A stretch of DNA of 64,000 nt, taken from contig BDIU01000358.1 of the NCBI GenBank assembly GCA_002118135.1, forward strand, positions 62,001-126,000, in the 5' to 3' direction. This stretch comes from Trebouxia sp. TZW2008 (lineage: Eukaryota; Chlorophyta; Trebouxiophyceae; Trebouxiales; Trebouxiaceae). The notes under the pieces are model-generated. The model searched no databases and had not been told where the DNA came from. It saw only the letters and a list, made by a program, of their open reading frames with translations. Each line of letters opens with the position of its first letter. The first letter of the stretch is position 1. Positions 1 through 15,000 of this stretch are shown here, in pieces. The position numbers and the translations under genes are program-made.

Positions 1-3000
1 TGATTGCTGTCTCCATATTCAGTACAGGAGCAGCAAGAACTGCAAATGTCTGCTTACATCAACTTCAGTCAATGCAGAACTGGCCCCTGCTCCATTGCAC
101 ACAAAATAGCACAAACATGCATGTGAATGGAAGACATGAGATCAACGCAAACCTTCCCTGTCTATCAATTTGCCCAAGACAACAAAATTGCTCATGACTA
201 CATGATGAATTTGTTGGTTTACAATGGCTGTCGAACAGTTTGATGTACGAAAGCAACCTTGTACTGCATATACATGCATCAAAATGTGGAGCAAAGGGAA
301 AAGCAGCAAGTGCTACCTGGTCCTTCTGCTTGGCAGCCTTGGCCTTGGTGAGGGACACCGCTGCCTTCAGCACTCGCAGCACCAGAATTCGGACACCACT
401 GGCGTGCGCTGAGATATCCCCTGTGCTGCTGAAGTTGCTGCTTTGCAGTGCAGCGAGCTCCCTGCCTGCCAACTGAGCCAACCTGCAAGGCAACACAGGT
501 GCCCTGACCCCCACTCTAAGCCTCGGACCGGTAAAATGTCACTACTCATGTACCACCCCCTGATAATCAGACAGATCTAGCGCCAAAACAGAATTTAGCG
601 GCAAAACGACTCTGACAAGTGCTTACTGAAAAGTCTCTGTTGCGGGTACATGTGATGACATGCAGGCAGGCTGAGTGAGATGCTGCAACATGTATGCCAG
701 CGACATGGCGTCACCACAAGCAGAGAGTTTTGACACATGCAAGAAAGGCTGGAGCAGTGGTGTTGTATGCAGCAGTGGTTTACAGCAAGATGGGTGCAGC
801 AGTGCAGGGTTGCTCACCGCTGCAGTTCTGTCTGCAGCTCTGACAGCATCAGTGGTTTCAACTGAGGGCAGATCTCAACCAGCATCTTGATGACAGCAGC
901 ACATCGCTTCTGCGCCAAATCAGACAGCCCAGATCGCCCAAGCAAGCTCGCCAGCTGCTTGAGCAGCTGCTCAGGCAGGGTCTGAATCACTAAAGCAGGG
1001 TTGTCCTTATGATCCAGCTCCGGAACCACAAGAGGCGGTGCTGGCTGCTGCTGCTGCTGTTCTTTGCCACTGCCACTTGCGCTGGCGCCAGCTGTGCTGC
1101 TGGCAGGCTCCTGAGGTGCAGGAGGTGTGGCCGCAGCTGTGGGACCTTCTGCCGCAGCTGTGGAGGCAGGCCCTGCATCAGGCTGAGCTGCATCTGTGGG
1201 TTGCTGCTGCTGCTGGGCAGCTTCTGGCTTCTTGGCAGCTTCCTCAGCTGCTTTCTTAGCTTCTGCTTCTTTTGCTTCAGCTGCCGCCTTAGCCTCAGCG
1301 GCAGCAGTCTTCATTGCATTGTGACCCTCAAGCAGGACAGTCCAGTGCAGGTTTGCATGACTGAGACTGCATTCCACCAGTTGCAGAGCCTGCTCAAGGT
1401 GGTTGTTGCTGCGCCGACAAAGCGTCCTGCCAGTCATGGCTATGAGTACCTCTAGCGCTCGCTGCTCCTGAGAGACCTCTGAGGTCCAGTCCATGGGTCT
1501 GCCTTTGCCTTTCCTGTCCTGTGAGATACAAAGACAGATGCAGGTGCTGCTGCCAAACGCACAGCACAAGGCTGCCTCTATATTATGAAGCATGCCATGC
1601 TTGCTCAAATATACATGAGCAAAAGCAAGTTGAACTTTGGGATGAAAGGCCCAGGCATAGGCCAATGTATCACCCAGCAGCTTGCCCCAGTCTGTGTTGA
1701 AGGACGGTTTGCTCTGAACAAATGCAAAGCAGCACCCTTGGACTTTGACCTGAAAACAGGACCAGCTACCTTTCAATGATTCATGCATTGAAGTTCTTGT
1801 TGAGGTGGCTGCAGAGAGTCAACTTTGTGCACACAAAGGCAGTCATCTCTTTCTTCATAAGCTTGTGAGAAAAGCAAATGCTGACACCAACTGAGACCCA
1901 TCACGGCATGTTTGTGCTGTACCTGAAGAGCTGCTGTATGGCGTGCCAACTGATCAGGAGTAGGCACCCGGAGCCTGAGCAGCTCTCTGGCAACTTCTGA
2001 CCTGTGCCTAGCCAGGTGGTTGGCATACTCCAGCACTCTGCGGGAGATGTGAGGCAGAACCTCCTGCCCAGGCTGAACTGGGGAAGGGACCAGGCACTGG
2101 CTTGTAGCTGCCTCTGAGTCCTCCATCTGTGAGTCCCTCTGCACGCACCCAGCAAAGCTTGTCACTGCTTGCTGACATAGCTTACTGCTTGCTGACATAG
2201 CTAAACTGATGCCTGGATACATTTGCACGGCAACGCCAGCATACTTTTCAGCACGTGGTGGGAGGGGTGGGGCAGAACCTCCTGGCCAGGCAGAACTCAA
2301 GCAGGCAAAAGGCATCGGCTTGTAGATGCCTCGCAGTCTTCCATCTGTGAGTCCCTCTGCAGTCAGCATCCCTCCTTTCGCATCACCAGTAAGCCCATCT
2401 TAGGTGATGCATTGAATATTATGGCAGGTTTGTGCGGTATGATGAGAGATTTGCCAAGCTTGAGCACTTGTGACACAGGTCAGCAGTGTAGTTGCGCTGC
2501 TCGTCCTTTGACCTGTGCGCTTTCAAGCAGCAGCAGAAGCAGCAGAGGTTGAAGGAGCAGCAGCACGTTGACAGTGCTGACTAGCACAAACAGTATGCGG
2601 CGTTTCACGACACGATCTTGCAGATTTGATGGGAAAAGACAGGTGCCCACAAACCCAAATGCATGCTGACTTGGGCTGCATCAAACAACAGGGCAAATGC
2701 ATCTGGTACAGACCTAGCTGGCTGCAGCTACTTCCGCACAGGTACCCTGAGCATGCTCATCAAGATCTGCATGACTTGTATGCGCATGTCTGGGTTGGCA
2801 CATGAGCGTGACGTGCAGACCTGGCATGGCCCACATGAAAATAGAATGCAGCAGCATGAAGCCCAGACCTGGCTGAGGTGTTTTACAAGAAATCAAATGC
2901 AGCTGCATAATATGAAGTGCAACAGCATAAAGCACAGACCTGGCTGGCTTCTGCTGCTTCCTCAGCAGACAGGGGCGCCCTGAGCATACTCATCAGAATT

Positions 3001-6000
3001 TGCATGACCTGCTTGCGAGAGTCTGGGTGTGCACACAGGTTGAGCAGCACCCGCTGCAGCTGGGCTCTTGCAGGAGCCTCTGCCAACTTCAGCAGACCAG
3101 TCAGCAGCAGCACTGCCTCTTCCTCCAACTGCAGCCAAACAGATAGCTAGAATCTTGGAACCCCTTGTTGATGTTGAAAAATTTGCTTTGCTGTGTACAC
3201 AGCACACAACTTGAGCAGCAGGCATTGCAGCTGGGGTCTTGCAGGAGCTTCTGCCGACGTCAGCAATCCAGTCAGCAGCAGCACTGCCTCTTCCTCTTAT
3301 ATCAGCAGGCATACAGGTAAAGTCCGAGAAATAAGCCCATAGACTTTTGCTACAGTTATTGGGTAATGCATGGCAGCAAAGCCACTCCTCACTACAGAAA
3401 CATGCTGCATGTGTCACCGGTGATCTCATTTGCAATCGAGAACACGCACTCATGGCAGGTCAGCACAATGCGCACAATCTTGCAGGAGAAGCCAACAAGA
3501 CAATCAGCCGCTTGGCACAAGTTGTGGGGCTGATGAATTGAAGGCAGGCACTATGGCATAAGAATTTGCCTGTGTTACCTGAGCAGGCCCTTCAACAGCC
3601 TTCTCTGCTAGAGCTGCTGCTTGACCCTCACGCAGGGCATTGTAGGCAGAGCCAGCAGGACCGCCAGCAGCAGCTCCTGCACCCCGCCCCCCCGCAGCCC
3701 CTCGCCGTGCGTAGGCTGCAGAGTTGGGCCCTCCAACAAAGACCACACCACGACCGCCGGCTGGAGCGTGGTTATCCCTTCAGATGGCAGCATTGCTGAC
3801 TGAAGTGTACCCAAGACTCATATACAAAAGCGAATCAAATTCAAACATCAGGTTAGTATGGAAGCAGTATGCCTTCTACTAGTTATGGAGGTCGAGCCTT
3901 TTGCACACACTACACCGCAGCATCTGGGTGAATGATGCTGCAACACGTTGCAATACAAGATTGACGCCCTTACATGCACAGCTTGAACCTGCATCTGAGA
4001 TTGAACACCAGGAGGACAGCCCCTGATCATCATGACAGGCTGCTGGAGCTATGTGCATTCCTTTACCTACAACAGAAACACAAGCATACCTGTAATGCTG
4101 CATGACACGCTGCCTGAGCTGTTGGGCTTCCGCCAGCAAAGCAGGAGGTAGGGAGTTGATGACATCCTCCTCAGAAGTCAGCAGGACTTCTTCCCTGACG
4201 TCAGGAGGGAAGGTGGCTAGAATGGTGGCCAGGTCCATCTCTGAACCTGCGCCTGCAGCTGGTGCTGCGGCTCCACCGCCCTGCAAATGCAAAGAAGCCC
4301 CTTGTCAGGCATGAGACATATTATATGTACTGCTTTGGTCAGATGCTGATTGGCTTCTTTGCGCCCATTTCTCTGCAGTGATGCACAAATGGAGAAGTCT
4401 GCATCCAGCCATACCAACGTCAGAAGACGGCATGGAGATGCACGGCCGCAGAGCATTGCATTGCCAGTCAGACATTACAGAGAGCAAACAACTGTTGCTG
4501 CATTCTGTGAGTGCACACCAATAGTGACACAAAAGCAGCTGCTCAGGCCAACAGCACTATATACATATAAACATTGTCTTCATCAGTGTGAACGAGAAAC
4601 AGTGCAGTACCTGCACAGCTGCAGCAGCTGCTTGCTGCTGTTGTTGCCGCTGTCTCTGTCGTATGCGGCGCTCCCGCCTCTGCTGCTCCAGAACCTCAGC
4701 CTGGATCTCTGGTGGCAAGGCAGCCAGGAACTCAGGGTCAATGGCGTCCTCTTCTGGTGCAGCTTCCTCAGCAGACTGGGCTGCAGCCTCAGCAGAAGGC
4801 CCTGCTGCAGCTTCAGCAGGCTGTGCATCTGAAGTGCCTACATGACAGAATGCGCCTGTGGTGCTTGCATGACAGGACAAAGGTCTGTAAAGTGCTTGCA
4901 TGACAGCACATACAGAATGAGTGCTGCAGCTTCAGCAGCCTGTGCATCTGGTTTGGCTGCGTTACACGCAATCACATCCAGAAGGGCTTGCATCACAGGA
5001 CAGGCATGTGCAAAGTGCTTTGCCAGCTATAGACTTACCCTGCAGCGTTTCCGGCCAATGTTCTGCCCCACAGGATGTATCACGCAATATGCTGCGCCAT
5101 ATCACGGTTGCCCATAATGTTGATACATCTTGTGGCGCAAGGCAGTAGCTGGACATGCTGCTGGACGCCGACTGGCAACAGAATTCCACATGAGTAAATC
5201 TGGTTTGGGAGCAATTGTGGTATCTCTGTTGTCACAAATCAAAGAGTCCTCAGCATGCAGCACAGACACAGGGACTGAAGTAGTCAATGCAGCTGTCATG
5301 CATTTCACACCTTCTGGCGTTGTTGAAGGCACAGCAGCAGCTTCAGTGGGCTGTGCAGAAGGCGCCGCAGTAGCTTCTGGTACAGCAGGGGCTTCAGGTG
5401 CAGCAGCAGGTGGGGGTGGTGGAGGTATTGTCACACCATGCGCTGCCAACACCTGCATACAGCAGCATATTGCTGAAGCCTCACTGTCTAGAGCAGAGAG
5501 CAAAACTCCAGAACACAGAAGTAACAAAGGGTTGATTGTGTCCAGTGCCATAACAATTGGTTTGGATGCTCACACCTCTGCTTGCAGTTCCTCACAAAGG
5601 CCCTCAAGGAAGCAGATGCTATTGTCAACGTTTGACATGAATGTAAAATCATGACTTTGTAATTGCGCATTCAGTTTGGAATGTGGAGTGCGTGGGATTG
5701 ATGCTCTAGTATGCTCACCTCTGCTCGGAGCTCCTCAGGCAGGGCTTCAAGGAAGGCCAGGTCAATGCCAGCATTGCTGGCAGCCTGCACCAGCTGCGCA
5801 TCCAGGCCAGACCCAGGCGCTGCCTCTGTCTCCATAGCATCCTCAGTGTTGTCCACACTGCCCATGGGAACATCCATTGGAGCAGCTGGTTCCTCATCCA
5901 TTGCGACATCAGCTGGAGGCGCTGGTTCACTGTCACCTGCTTAGAGACAGACAAGTGGGTGGGCATTGAGCACAGGAGTGCGGTGAATGGGCCAGTACAA

Positions 6001-9000
6001 GCGATCAAGCAGAGCTCAAGCGAGATGTGGTCTGATGCAACTGATTGCATCTTCATGCATCCAGCAGCGTCCCACAATTTGCCTGGAACGCATCACTATA
6101 TTGCTGAGTCAATGCATGATTGAAACACGCGTGAGTTCCATGATGTTGCAGGCAAGTGATAAAGCATGCCACTGGATGGAGGCACAAGTGTTTGCTCTTG
6201 ACGTAGGTGCATGCTTACCTGCTTCAGCCATGTCCTGATCCCCTGAGGGAGCCGGGGGTGCGGGCTGAGGCTGAGAAGGAGGGGCTGGGGCGTGGGCAGC
6301 CTGGGCAGGTGCAGTGACATCTGGACCCTACAATGAAGCAACTCAAGTCAATGTTGATGCCAGCAAGAACTGTGCAGGTTGAAGCAAGCCAGGTAGGCGA
6401 TAGGTGTGCCTGACTATGTTAAGGCTGTACAGTAGGCTTGAATGCAGCAGCCAGGCATGGCCTTCTCTAGTACTTGTGCAGCTGCTAGCCCTGATACCAA
6501 GCAACGCAGCTGCTGAGCATGTCTGACAAGCTGAGATACATAGCTTCCGATGCAGAGGCCATCAATCTTGTTGAAAAGAACTGCAGCCCAGCAGTCATGA
6601 CACACTCTACCACAGTCTCCGTCACAAGCAGAAAGATTGCCCAGCATTGGCAATGTGCCGCCGTATCATTAGCAGAAGGACTGTACCTGACGAGCTGCAG
6701 CCAATGCAGACTCCATGGCATTCTGCATCATGGCACTGGTGACACGATTGCCACCCAACCCCGCATCAGCGGCCCCACTGCTCAATATCTGCGCCAAGCC
6801 CCTTGCAGACTCAGCAAGGCTTGGCGGCCTGGCTGCTGGGACAACAGGAGCAGCAGGTTGTGCTGCTGCTGCTGTTGCCGCTGACCCTTGCTGCTGCAGC
6901 GGCAGCTGCTGTTGCTGCTGCTGTGCGCTTGCGCCTGCAGATCCAGATGCTGCTTGCTGTGCTGCGTCTTGACTGGTAGATGCCGCTGCTGCTGGCGCAG
7001 CATTACCCTGCTGAGCGGGCTGTTGGGCTTGTTCCTGACCGGCGGCTGGGGCTGCAGCATTGCTCTGCTGTGTGGGCTCAGCAGCTGCTGGAGCAGGCGC
7101 CCTTGGTGGCTGCAACACGTCTAGCAGCTGCCTCTCAAGAGCGCCTATATGCACAGCAAAAGCTTGGACTTCCTCCAATAGAATTTGCATGTGGTGATGC
7201 GACGTGCTGCGTGGCAGATGTGACAGACAGGCTGATGCACAGTGTAAAGACAAGGTGGTCAGCATCTGCATGTGCTGATGGCAGCATTGGTGACACTGGG
7301 ATGTCATGGCAACTGCACTTGTACATATCTTGCGATGCCCTCTAGAGCACAGGACGCATGTGCTCACAGTCATCACACACAGAAGACAGACAGCATACTG
7401 TGCAGCCATGCACACATGTCACATGCGTCAGGAAGACAGGCTATCCCCTGACGTAAGGATGACAGAACAAAGAGCCAGCGCACTTTACAGCCATGCATGC
7501 ATATTACTGGGGTCAAATAAGCATGCACCTGCTAGGTTGTTGACAGCAGCGGCGCTGCTGGCAACCCCATCAGCCCAGCCACCAACACGAGTGCCAGCCT
7601 GAGCATGCGTCTGGTTAGCCTCTGCAGCTGTGGTGAAGCCAGGGCCACCTACAGCGCCAATGCCTCTCTGGCCCATGGGGCCCCCAGGGATTGAGCTGAA
7701 CAGGGACCGGATGTTGTCTGGGAATGCTAGTCCAGGCTGCAAGTATTGAAGACAGTGTCAGCAGCCTTGGACGGTGTCTGGTGTAGCGCACAGTCAGCGT
7801 CCAGCATGACAAGTGAGTCAAGTGAGTCAAGCAACTCAGTAAGGAAGCTTGTGATGAACGACGTATATACTGCCTTGAATAGCAGAGACAATATGCCTAT
7901 ATTCAGGCAGGGAAAGACACATGAGCAAAGAGCAAATGCAGATGCATTGAGATGTGATAGACAAGGCAGGGAAGCCATCAGGCATATTGTTGCAGTTGAG
8001 GTGTATGTTGCTAATGAGGTCAGGACGTTACTTGTACAGTAGTGCAAGATGCTGCTATGCTTGATTTGGCTTTAGCACACTTGATTTGGGTCAGATCTCA
8101 GTCCTTGCTGCAGGCTGAGTATATTTGTACATCTATGTTTGAACATGATTCGTCATGCACTCGCGCTCACAACCTGCTGAGGCAACAAGGGCGATCTTAC
8201 ATGGCTGGTGAGAAGTTGGGCAGCCTGGCCAGCTATGCGGCGCAGGCCAGCAGGCATGCCCTCCATGATGGGAGCCAATGCTGCCTCAGCTCTGCCAGCT
8301 GCAAGGCCTGCTTGTGCAGCAGCGCCTGAAACAGAAGCTGGCCTTTGCAATAGCCTGCACACATCACACAGAAAAGTGAGAGTGCTGTCATGCCAAGCTT
8401 TGGCTGAGGCTACATGAGCAAAAAGTTGTATGCGCACACTGCAGAATACGCAAAGCTTTGATGGATGCAGCCTGATAGCTTCGCATGCTGAGTGTGATGT
8501 ACATTAGCCTTCAATGCTTGCTCTGCAGGCCTTGAGTGCACTCAGTTGCTGGAACAGTATGCATGGCTTGTCAAATGATTGAAGAGGCCTTTTGCTCAGT
8601 CACGGTCACAAAAACATTGATGCATACTAGGGAGGGAGGTGGCACCTATGCTGTGCTGATCCAGCACTAGAGCCAGCAGCCATTGCAGCTGAAGCCTGTG
8701 GGCCCTCCCCTAGGGACCTGGTCCCACGTGATTGCATGATGCGATGACGCCGCCTGTCAGTGGTCATGGTGCGAGCGCCAGCGCCGCTCATGTGGCCCAG
8801 CAGGTCGCCCACAGCATTCTGTACGGTCAACAAGCTGAGTCAGAAGGTGCCAGGATATGCTTATCTTGCTCAGCAGGTGAATGCACTGTGAGCCAACATT
8901 CTGCCAAAGATTGCACATTTTAAAGCTTGTAGCATCAGGATGCATGAGCGCATCACATCAAGCCAAGTGCAAGTGCAGCTACAATCATATGTGCATGAGA

Positions 9001-12000
9001 GAATTGCAGGTGGCTCACCCAATGAACAACACCATCATCTTCTTCGTTCATGAGTTCCATGTCCCAGTCAGCCTCTTCATCTTCACCCTACACACAAGAA
9101 CAAAGGACGTCAACATGCCATTTGCTCACGGGCTGCACAATTTTGTGACGACCCTCTCTATGCAAAGCAAAACGCTGACAGCCAAAGCCTACATCATGGG
9201 CAAGTTGAGACCTTTGCAACTGATTGCACGATGGTCCGTGCAAAATGCGAAGACATGCATGGCAGTGGAAGTTGCCATCAGCCGTCAAATTGCCTGCTGC
9301 CTTACTGGAAGATGTGCGCCCATCTCAGACCCATCTTCATCATATGCTTCCTCATCTTCATCCTCTTCATCTTCTTCGTCGTCCTCGTCTTCGTCCTCTT
9401 CATCGTCTTCATCACCCTCGTCGTTATCTGCACATACTCATACTGTTGAGCCCTTTTTTAGGCTAGACAGACAGGCAAGACTACCTATGCCTCATATCAC
9501 CCTGTCTGCTGAAGGATAGAAGTAAAAGCATCACAGCCTTCTGCAGCAGAGTAACAGAGCCAGTGAGCCAGACAAAAAGAACATGAACACAAAGGACACC
9601 AGCAGAGACATAGCAAGCTTTTCTAAACATAAGCTTGACTCACAGCTGCAGGTTCTCTTTCTAGTCAGGCTTTTGCTGCTTGCATTGCTGCCTGGTCTGC
9701 ACATACATACACTCACAAATGCCAAATGGATGCAAAAGCCGGAGCAAAAAGGCGGAAGCAAGATCCCTTGCTGTCACAAACCACAGCATTGACCAGACTT
9801 GTTACTTAAACAATGACACCTGGGTAATATACGCATTAAAAAGCAGACAGCCCTATGTGCAGGCAGGCCAGCAAGAGCACAGCAAGGCGCCTTGCTCTCA
9901 CAATTCGCAATGTTGACCACACTAGACACTGCACCTGTGATACACGATCAAAAGATAGAGTCAACAGCTTCAACTCCTCAGGGCAATGCAGGTCAGCAAG
10001 AGGAGGCAAAGATACCTTGCTCAACAAGGCCATCTTCTGGGTGAGGGCCGCCCATGTTGACAACAATGGCTCCGTTAGCGCCTGGGTTGATGTCGTCCTC
10101 ATCATGCTCCAGCACAACATCAACAGCCTAAATTGCATCAGCAGCTAGAGTTCAACAATAGAGATCACTTTTTGACGGCAATTTACGATTTCTGTGTGCA
10201 CCTTACGTGACCATGGTCTATTGTGCTGATGATGACAGTCAGCAGGAACAGCCAGCTGAACTTGATTTTGTGGCTGTGCCTGGCATTTGCAGGCAGAGCA
10301 CTGTCGTACACTAAGACAATGCTCAAGGCGCCTCCAGCAGCACTCAAAAGCTTTTCTGGAAGAGATGGCACCAAAGTTGCAATTTCAGATGAAAGCTCAC
10401 CTCTGCATCTTCATCTTCAGACCCTTCAGAGTCAGAGAAGGCTTCTGAGTCCTCTTCGCTCATGTGATCATCTTCGTCATCACCTTCATCGTCATCATCG
10501 TCGTCCTCATCATCGTCATCTTCCTCACTGTCATCATCATCATCCTGAGCAGCAGAGAAGCATAAGCCTGCTTTCACTCATATTGCATACAGCTACCATT
10601 TTGACATGTGTCCCAAGCTGCAGTGCTTGATGCTGGCAAAAAACACCCTTGATTCTTGGCGCAGCTGCCAAGCACAAGCATAGCCATGTCAAGTGAAAAG
10701 TTGCTGACTGCATGCTGAGCTTTCAGCAGCTGCAATGTTGATGAACAATATGACCAACAGATATCATTATGAACCACAAGACAGCGTACCTGATCAAATT
10801 CATCAGAGCCCTCAAAGTCTTCCTGCTCCTGCATCTGCTCATCACCGCTCATGCCCTCGACATGATCATGCTCGTCATCGGAGTTGTCATCCTCAGAGTC
10901 CTCAGAGTGAAAGCCCTGCACAGACATCAAAGCAGCTTGCAGCCTGTACTGCTGTCAATAAGGACAAGGAGGTGCCAGCCAATGATTGCATCATGACGAT
11001 GGTGTCAGGGCAACCCAATATCAACCCTTGTCTGTTGCAAAACCAGGCGCAGTCACAACATCACCATGGGAATCCAGACCCAGGCACTTGCCTGCATCAA
11101 GCTCTCTACATTGAGGTAAAAGACCCAGAGGCACACACATATGCGCTGCAACCAGCTCTCTGGTGTGCAAGTGTCAACATCAGACACACACAAGAAACCA
11201 CAATGCTGCACACCTCCATGCCGTCGCCAGTGTAGACCTGTTCAATCATGTCTTCCACCAGAGCCTCCATGGTGCGAGGGTTGAAGTTCCTGCGGCCCTG
11301 ATTCCTGGCACGCATGCCAGCTTCCCTGGCAGCTTCTGCAGCAGCCATGGCTTCAGGGCCGGCAGCTGACTCCTCAGCTTCCTCCATGGATGCATCAGCG
11401 CTGCGTCCAGCCTGCAAGAGGACTTTTGTTTTTGTAAAGGAAAGACGGATTGCTCAATCTTGGCCTCAGGTTGATGTTGCAGGGACAATGGCTGGAGCTG
11501 CAACTCTAGACAGCCACAAATACGCAGCAGAGACGGCAAGTCATGCCAATGAATGCACTGTGCAGTCAATGCGCAGCTCAGAAGCTCTTCCAGGCAAGCA
11601 AAGGGTCAACAAGCATGCAGGTTGGGACAATGTACATGCTTGCAGAAATCCCGACAGCTTGTATGCTTGAACATGGGCAACTGAGTTGGCTGCTGCTTGA
11701 TCATGACAATTGCAACATCTTCAAAACTTTGCACATGCAGCAAAACAAGAGCACGGTTTGACAGAGAAATATAAAATACCGACCTCTGCAGGAGCTGCAG
11801 ACTGCTGTGCAGCCTGTGAGCCAACGCCTCCTGGAGCAGCGCTGCTTCCAGGCTGTGCATTGGCGCCTGACTGGGCTGCTGGAGTTGCCTGTGGAGCGCC
11901 TGCAAGAGCTTGAGCAATGCCACTGGCACCTGCTGCACCTGCTTGCCTGGCTCTTGGCAGCTGAGGCCTGGTCAGGATCTCCAGTGGCTTCAGGATGGCT

Positions 12001-15000
12001 GTGACAGCTTTCCCAGCCTGCGTCCCAAGCAATGTTCAGAAGACTCTAGACACTGTGCCCTGTGCGGGATTTATCAGCTAAGGCATGAGTATGGGTCACT
12101 GATGCTCTCATGCCCTTGCAAGACTGTTGAGTCACATTCATGCAATGATCTTTATGGGCTTTGCCCTCCTCAAAGTCTGTTGAGCATCCTGTATTGGTAT
12201 GGACATGCTTTGGCAGTGCACTGGGAGATATGGCTGCAGTGACAGACTACGTCTGATACATGAGCAGAGGCTGCCAATGCTACACAATGACTGTGTGTCA
12301 ATGGCAAGGAATCAGGACGGCTCTGTGCCCAGAACGCTGTCAGTGGGTGCATGCATGATGTGCAGCAACACAATCGGCCCAAGTATAGCCCATCACAGAT
12401 TGCGTGTAGCAGGCTTTCCTAGCAGTGCCTTTCAGAAAGCTCCTGCTGTGAGCGTCAAAGCGTTCACAGCAAAAAAACTCTCAAACGTAATGCTAAGACA
12501 GCCTGGGACGAGCAAAGTATCTACTGACTGACACTGTATATTGCATTTTGATGATGGCTGAATGCATGAATGCATGGGCTCAAGGAGTAACTTCACAACA
12601 ACAACATGGTGTTGCAACCACATCCAGTGAAAAACTTTGCAAAAACCGCAGTATCAGGACACTGCTCCGGTAATGATTGCTTTGCCTTGATGAATGCACA
12701 GCTTTGATCTTTGCCTTTGGTCTTGGAAGGAAGTACAAATTGACATTTGCTGAATCTGCTAAACATTCAGTCAAGTACTCTCTGACCACAGTCATCATGT
12801 CGATGTTGATGTGCTCACCTGGGGATGGTTGTTGTCCACAAGCTTGAGGGCATTTGTGAGGCCCTTGAGGACACCAGCCTCCTTCATGCCCCGCAGCATC
12901 TCCCCAGCCAGGCCAGGGGGAGAGGCTCCCTCCTGGGAGCTGGGGTTGGTGATGCTGGCAGACAGCAGTGTTGACACCAGCTCCACAAAGGCCTTCACCT
13001 AAACAACACAGCATATTTGAGTCCAGCTCAGTCACTTGACCTTGACCTGAAGCAGCTCAGCATAATCGTCTTGACATCAGCTCCACGACGGCTTTCACCT
13101 GAAGCAGCATGGCACAAGTGACTTGGTTGCAATCATTTGACACTGGTTTGCAGCAGCATAATTGCAGCCAGGCCAAGGAGGAAAACCCTCCCAGGAGCTG
13201 GAGTTTGTGATGCTGGCAAACAGCAGTGTTGACACCAGCTCCACAAAGGCCGTCACCTAAAGCAGCACAACAAAAATGAGTCGATGATAACGCCAAGAGG
13301 CAAGCTGGCGGGCTTTCACACTGCAGTGAAGCGGCTCAGGCTGTGTAGTCAGACAACAGCTTGCTGTTGTAGTTGAGCACCTGCTGCAAGACTGCAGATG
13401 TGCAATCCTGCTTGTTCAGTGTCCAATACTGAGCTTTCAGGAAGAGAACTTGTCTCGACACAAGGGCACACACTGAAACGCGCACCTGGAAAGCATAGTC
13501 ATTGCTGGGTGTCAGAGCACAATCAGCGCAAGTGCCACTGCAACAGTGTAACACAGGAAGTGAACAAAGATAACTGTGAAGGCAGCGTCACGATGTTCTG
13601 AATTGTGCCTGCATGAAAGTACCTTATGAGGAGCTGGGAAACCAGGCTGCACTTGATAAGGGTTGGACGCAGCACGGCGGAAACTGCCTGCCCCCTCAGT
13701 GCTGTGCTCAGACTTGTCAGCGGGGTTGAGGGTGTTGGCAATCTCACTGATGATGCGCCTGCGGCCCTCAACTGACCTGATGCAGATAGACAGCAGGAAG
13801 AAGGCTGTCTGATCTGTGAGACCCTGCAGGGTGGTGCTGGGGTCTGCTAAGGGGGTCAGCTGGGCGTGCATGACATGCCTGCAGCAACAGTGACCCGCTG
13901 GCACTTGTCACAAAAGCAGGCAAGGAAAGCTAGCAAGTGCTTGAGTTCGCCTCCAAGCCTTTCAGTCGGTCAAGAAATCAGTCAGCAAAATGGAAATCTG
14001 GAATGAGCCAGTTGTGATTTGTCAAGGCCAAGTGTGTGCAAGCACAAGAAGTTGTGATTGCACAGATAACACAGTAAAATGCATAACTTCACTGAAGCTT
14101 GCAGCAGAGCTCCAGCTGCATGACACATATTCAGCACAGGGACAAATGATTTAAGATTTAGCCTGCTGAGTCCACTGTGCTAACATGACAAAGTATGCTT
14201 ACTTGATGAGAGCGCCAGCTCCTGATGGGCTGGCTTTGCCAGGCGTTTTAAGGCCAGACTCCTTAGCTGCTATCTCACCATCACGCTTCAACAGAACTCC
14301 AACACAGGAGCCGTACATGAGCGTGAAGTCTGTCAGCATCTTCAGGCACAGAACTTGGATAAGGACCTCTCGCCGCTTGGGGTTCATGGCCTGCACATGG
14401 TAGCAGCAGATGGATGAAATCCTGAACTCTGCAGTGCCAGTCAAGGTATGTCTCCCTTTGTCAAAGCTGTTGCCTGGTTGGTGAGAGGATGTTAGTCAAG
14501 TCATGCAGGCAGCTAGGCGTGAGGCGTTCATAAGCAAGCATTGAGTGTTGCAGTTGAGGGACGCACCCATGATGCAGGCCAGAATTTCACTTTGGTAGTA
14601 GTAATCATGATTACACTTCCCAGCAACAGTGCTAGGTGTGCATGGCACAAGTGTTGGCTCGCCAGGCTGGCTTGTCCTGAGCGTCATTATGATGCCCGAT
14701 TGACAAAGTCATGAGGGTGAAACATGTCATGCTGTCTGTGGAGATGGTAGATCGCATGCTCTGCAGACCTGTTCTGTGAAGGACGCCTTAGGCTTAGGCT
14801 TGCTCTGGTCTGCTTGCCCATTGGCTTCTGAGGGGCCGCCCTCTTGTGCATTGCCAGCACCGGCACCCCTGCCTGGCTGGGTGGCACTGACCCTAACCAT
14901 TCTGCCATCAGGCAACTGGGCAGAGATGGTGAAAGGCTCATCAGTCTCCATGGCTTCAGTGACAGGGTCAGCGAGGTCTGCTTCCTCGCCTGGCTGCATG

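Noticed and set aside
9231..10630. Plus-strand His- and Ser-rich or hydrophobic frames near 9350 and 10450
   Set aside because: They are antisense readings of the Asp/Glu-rich UPL1 exons, which fit the acidic region of the family.
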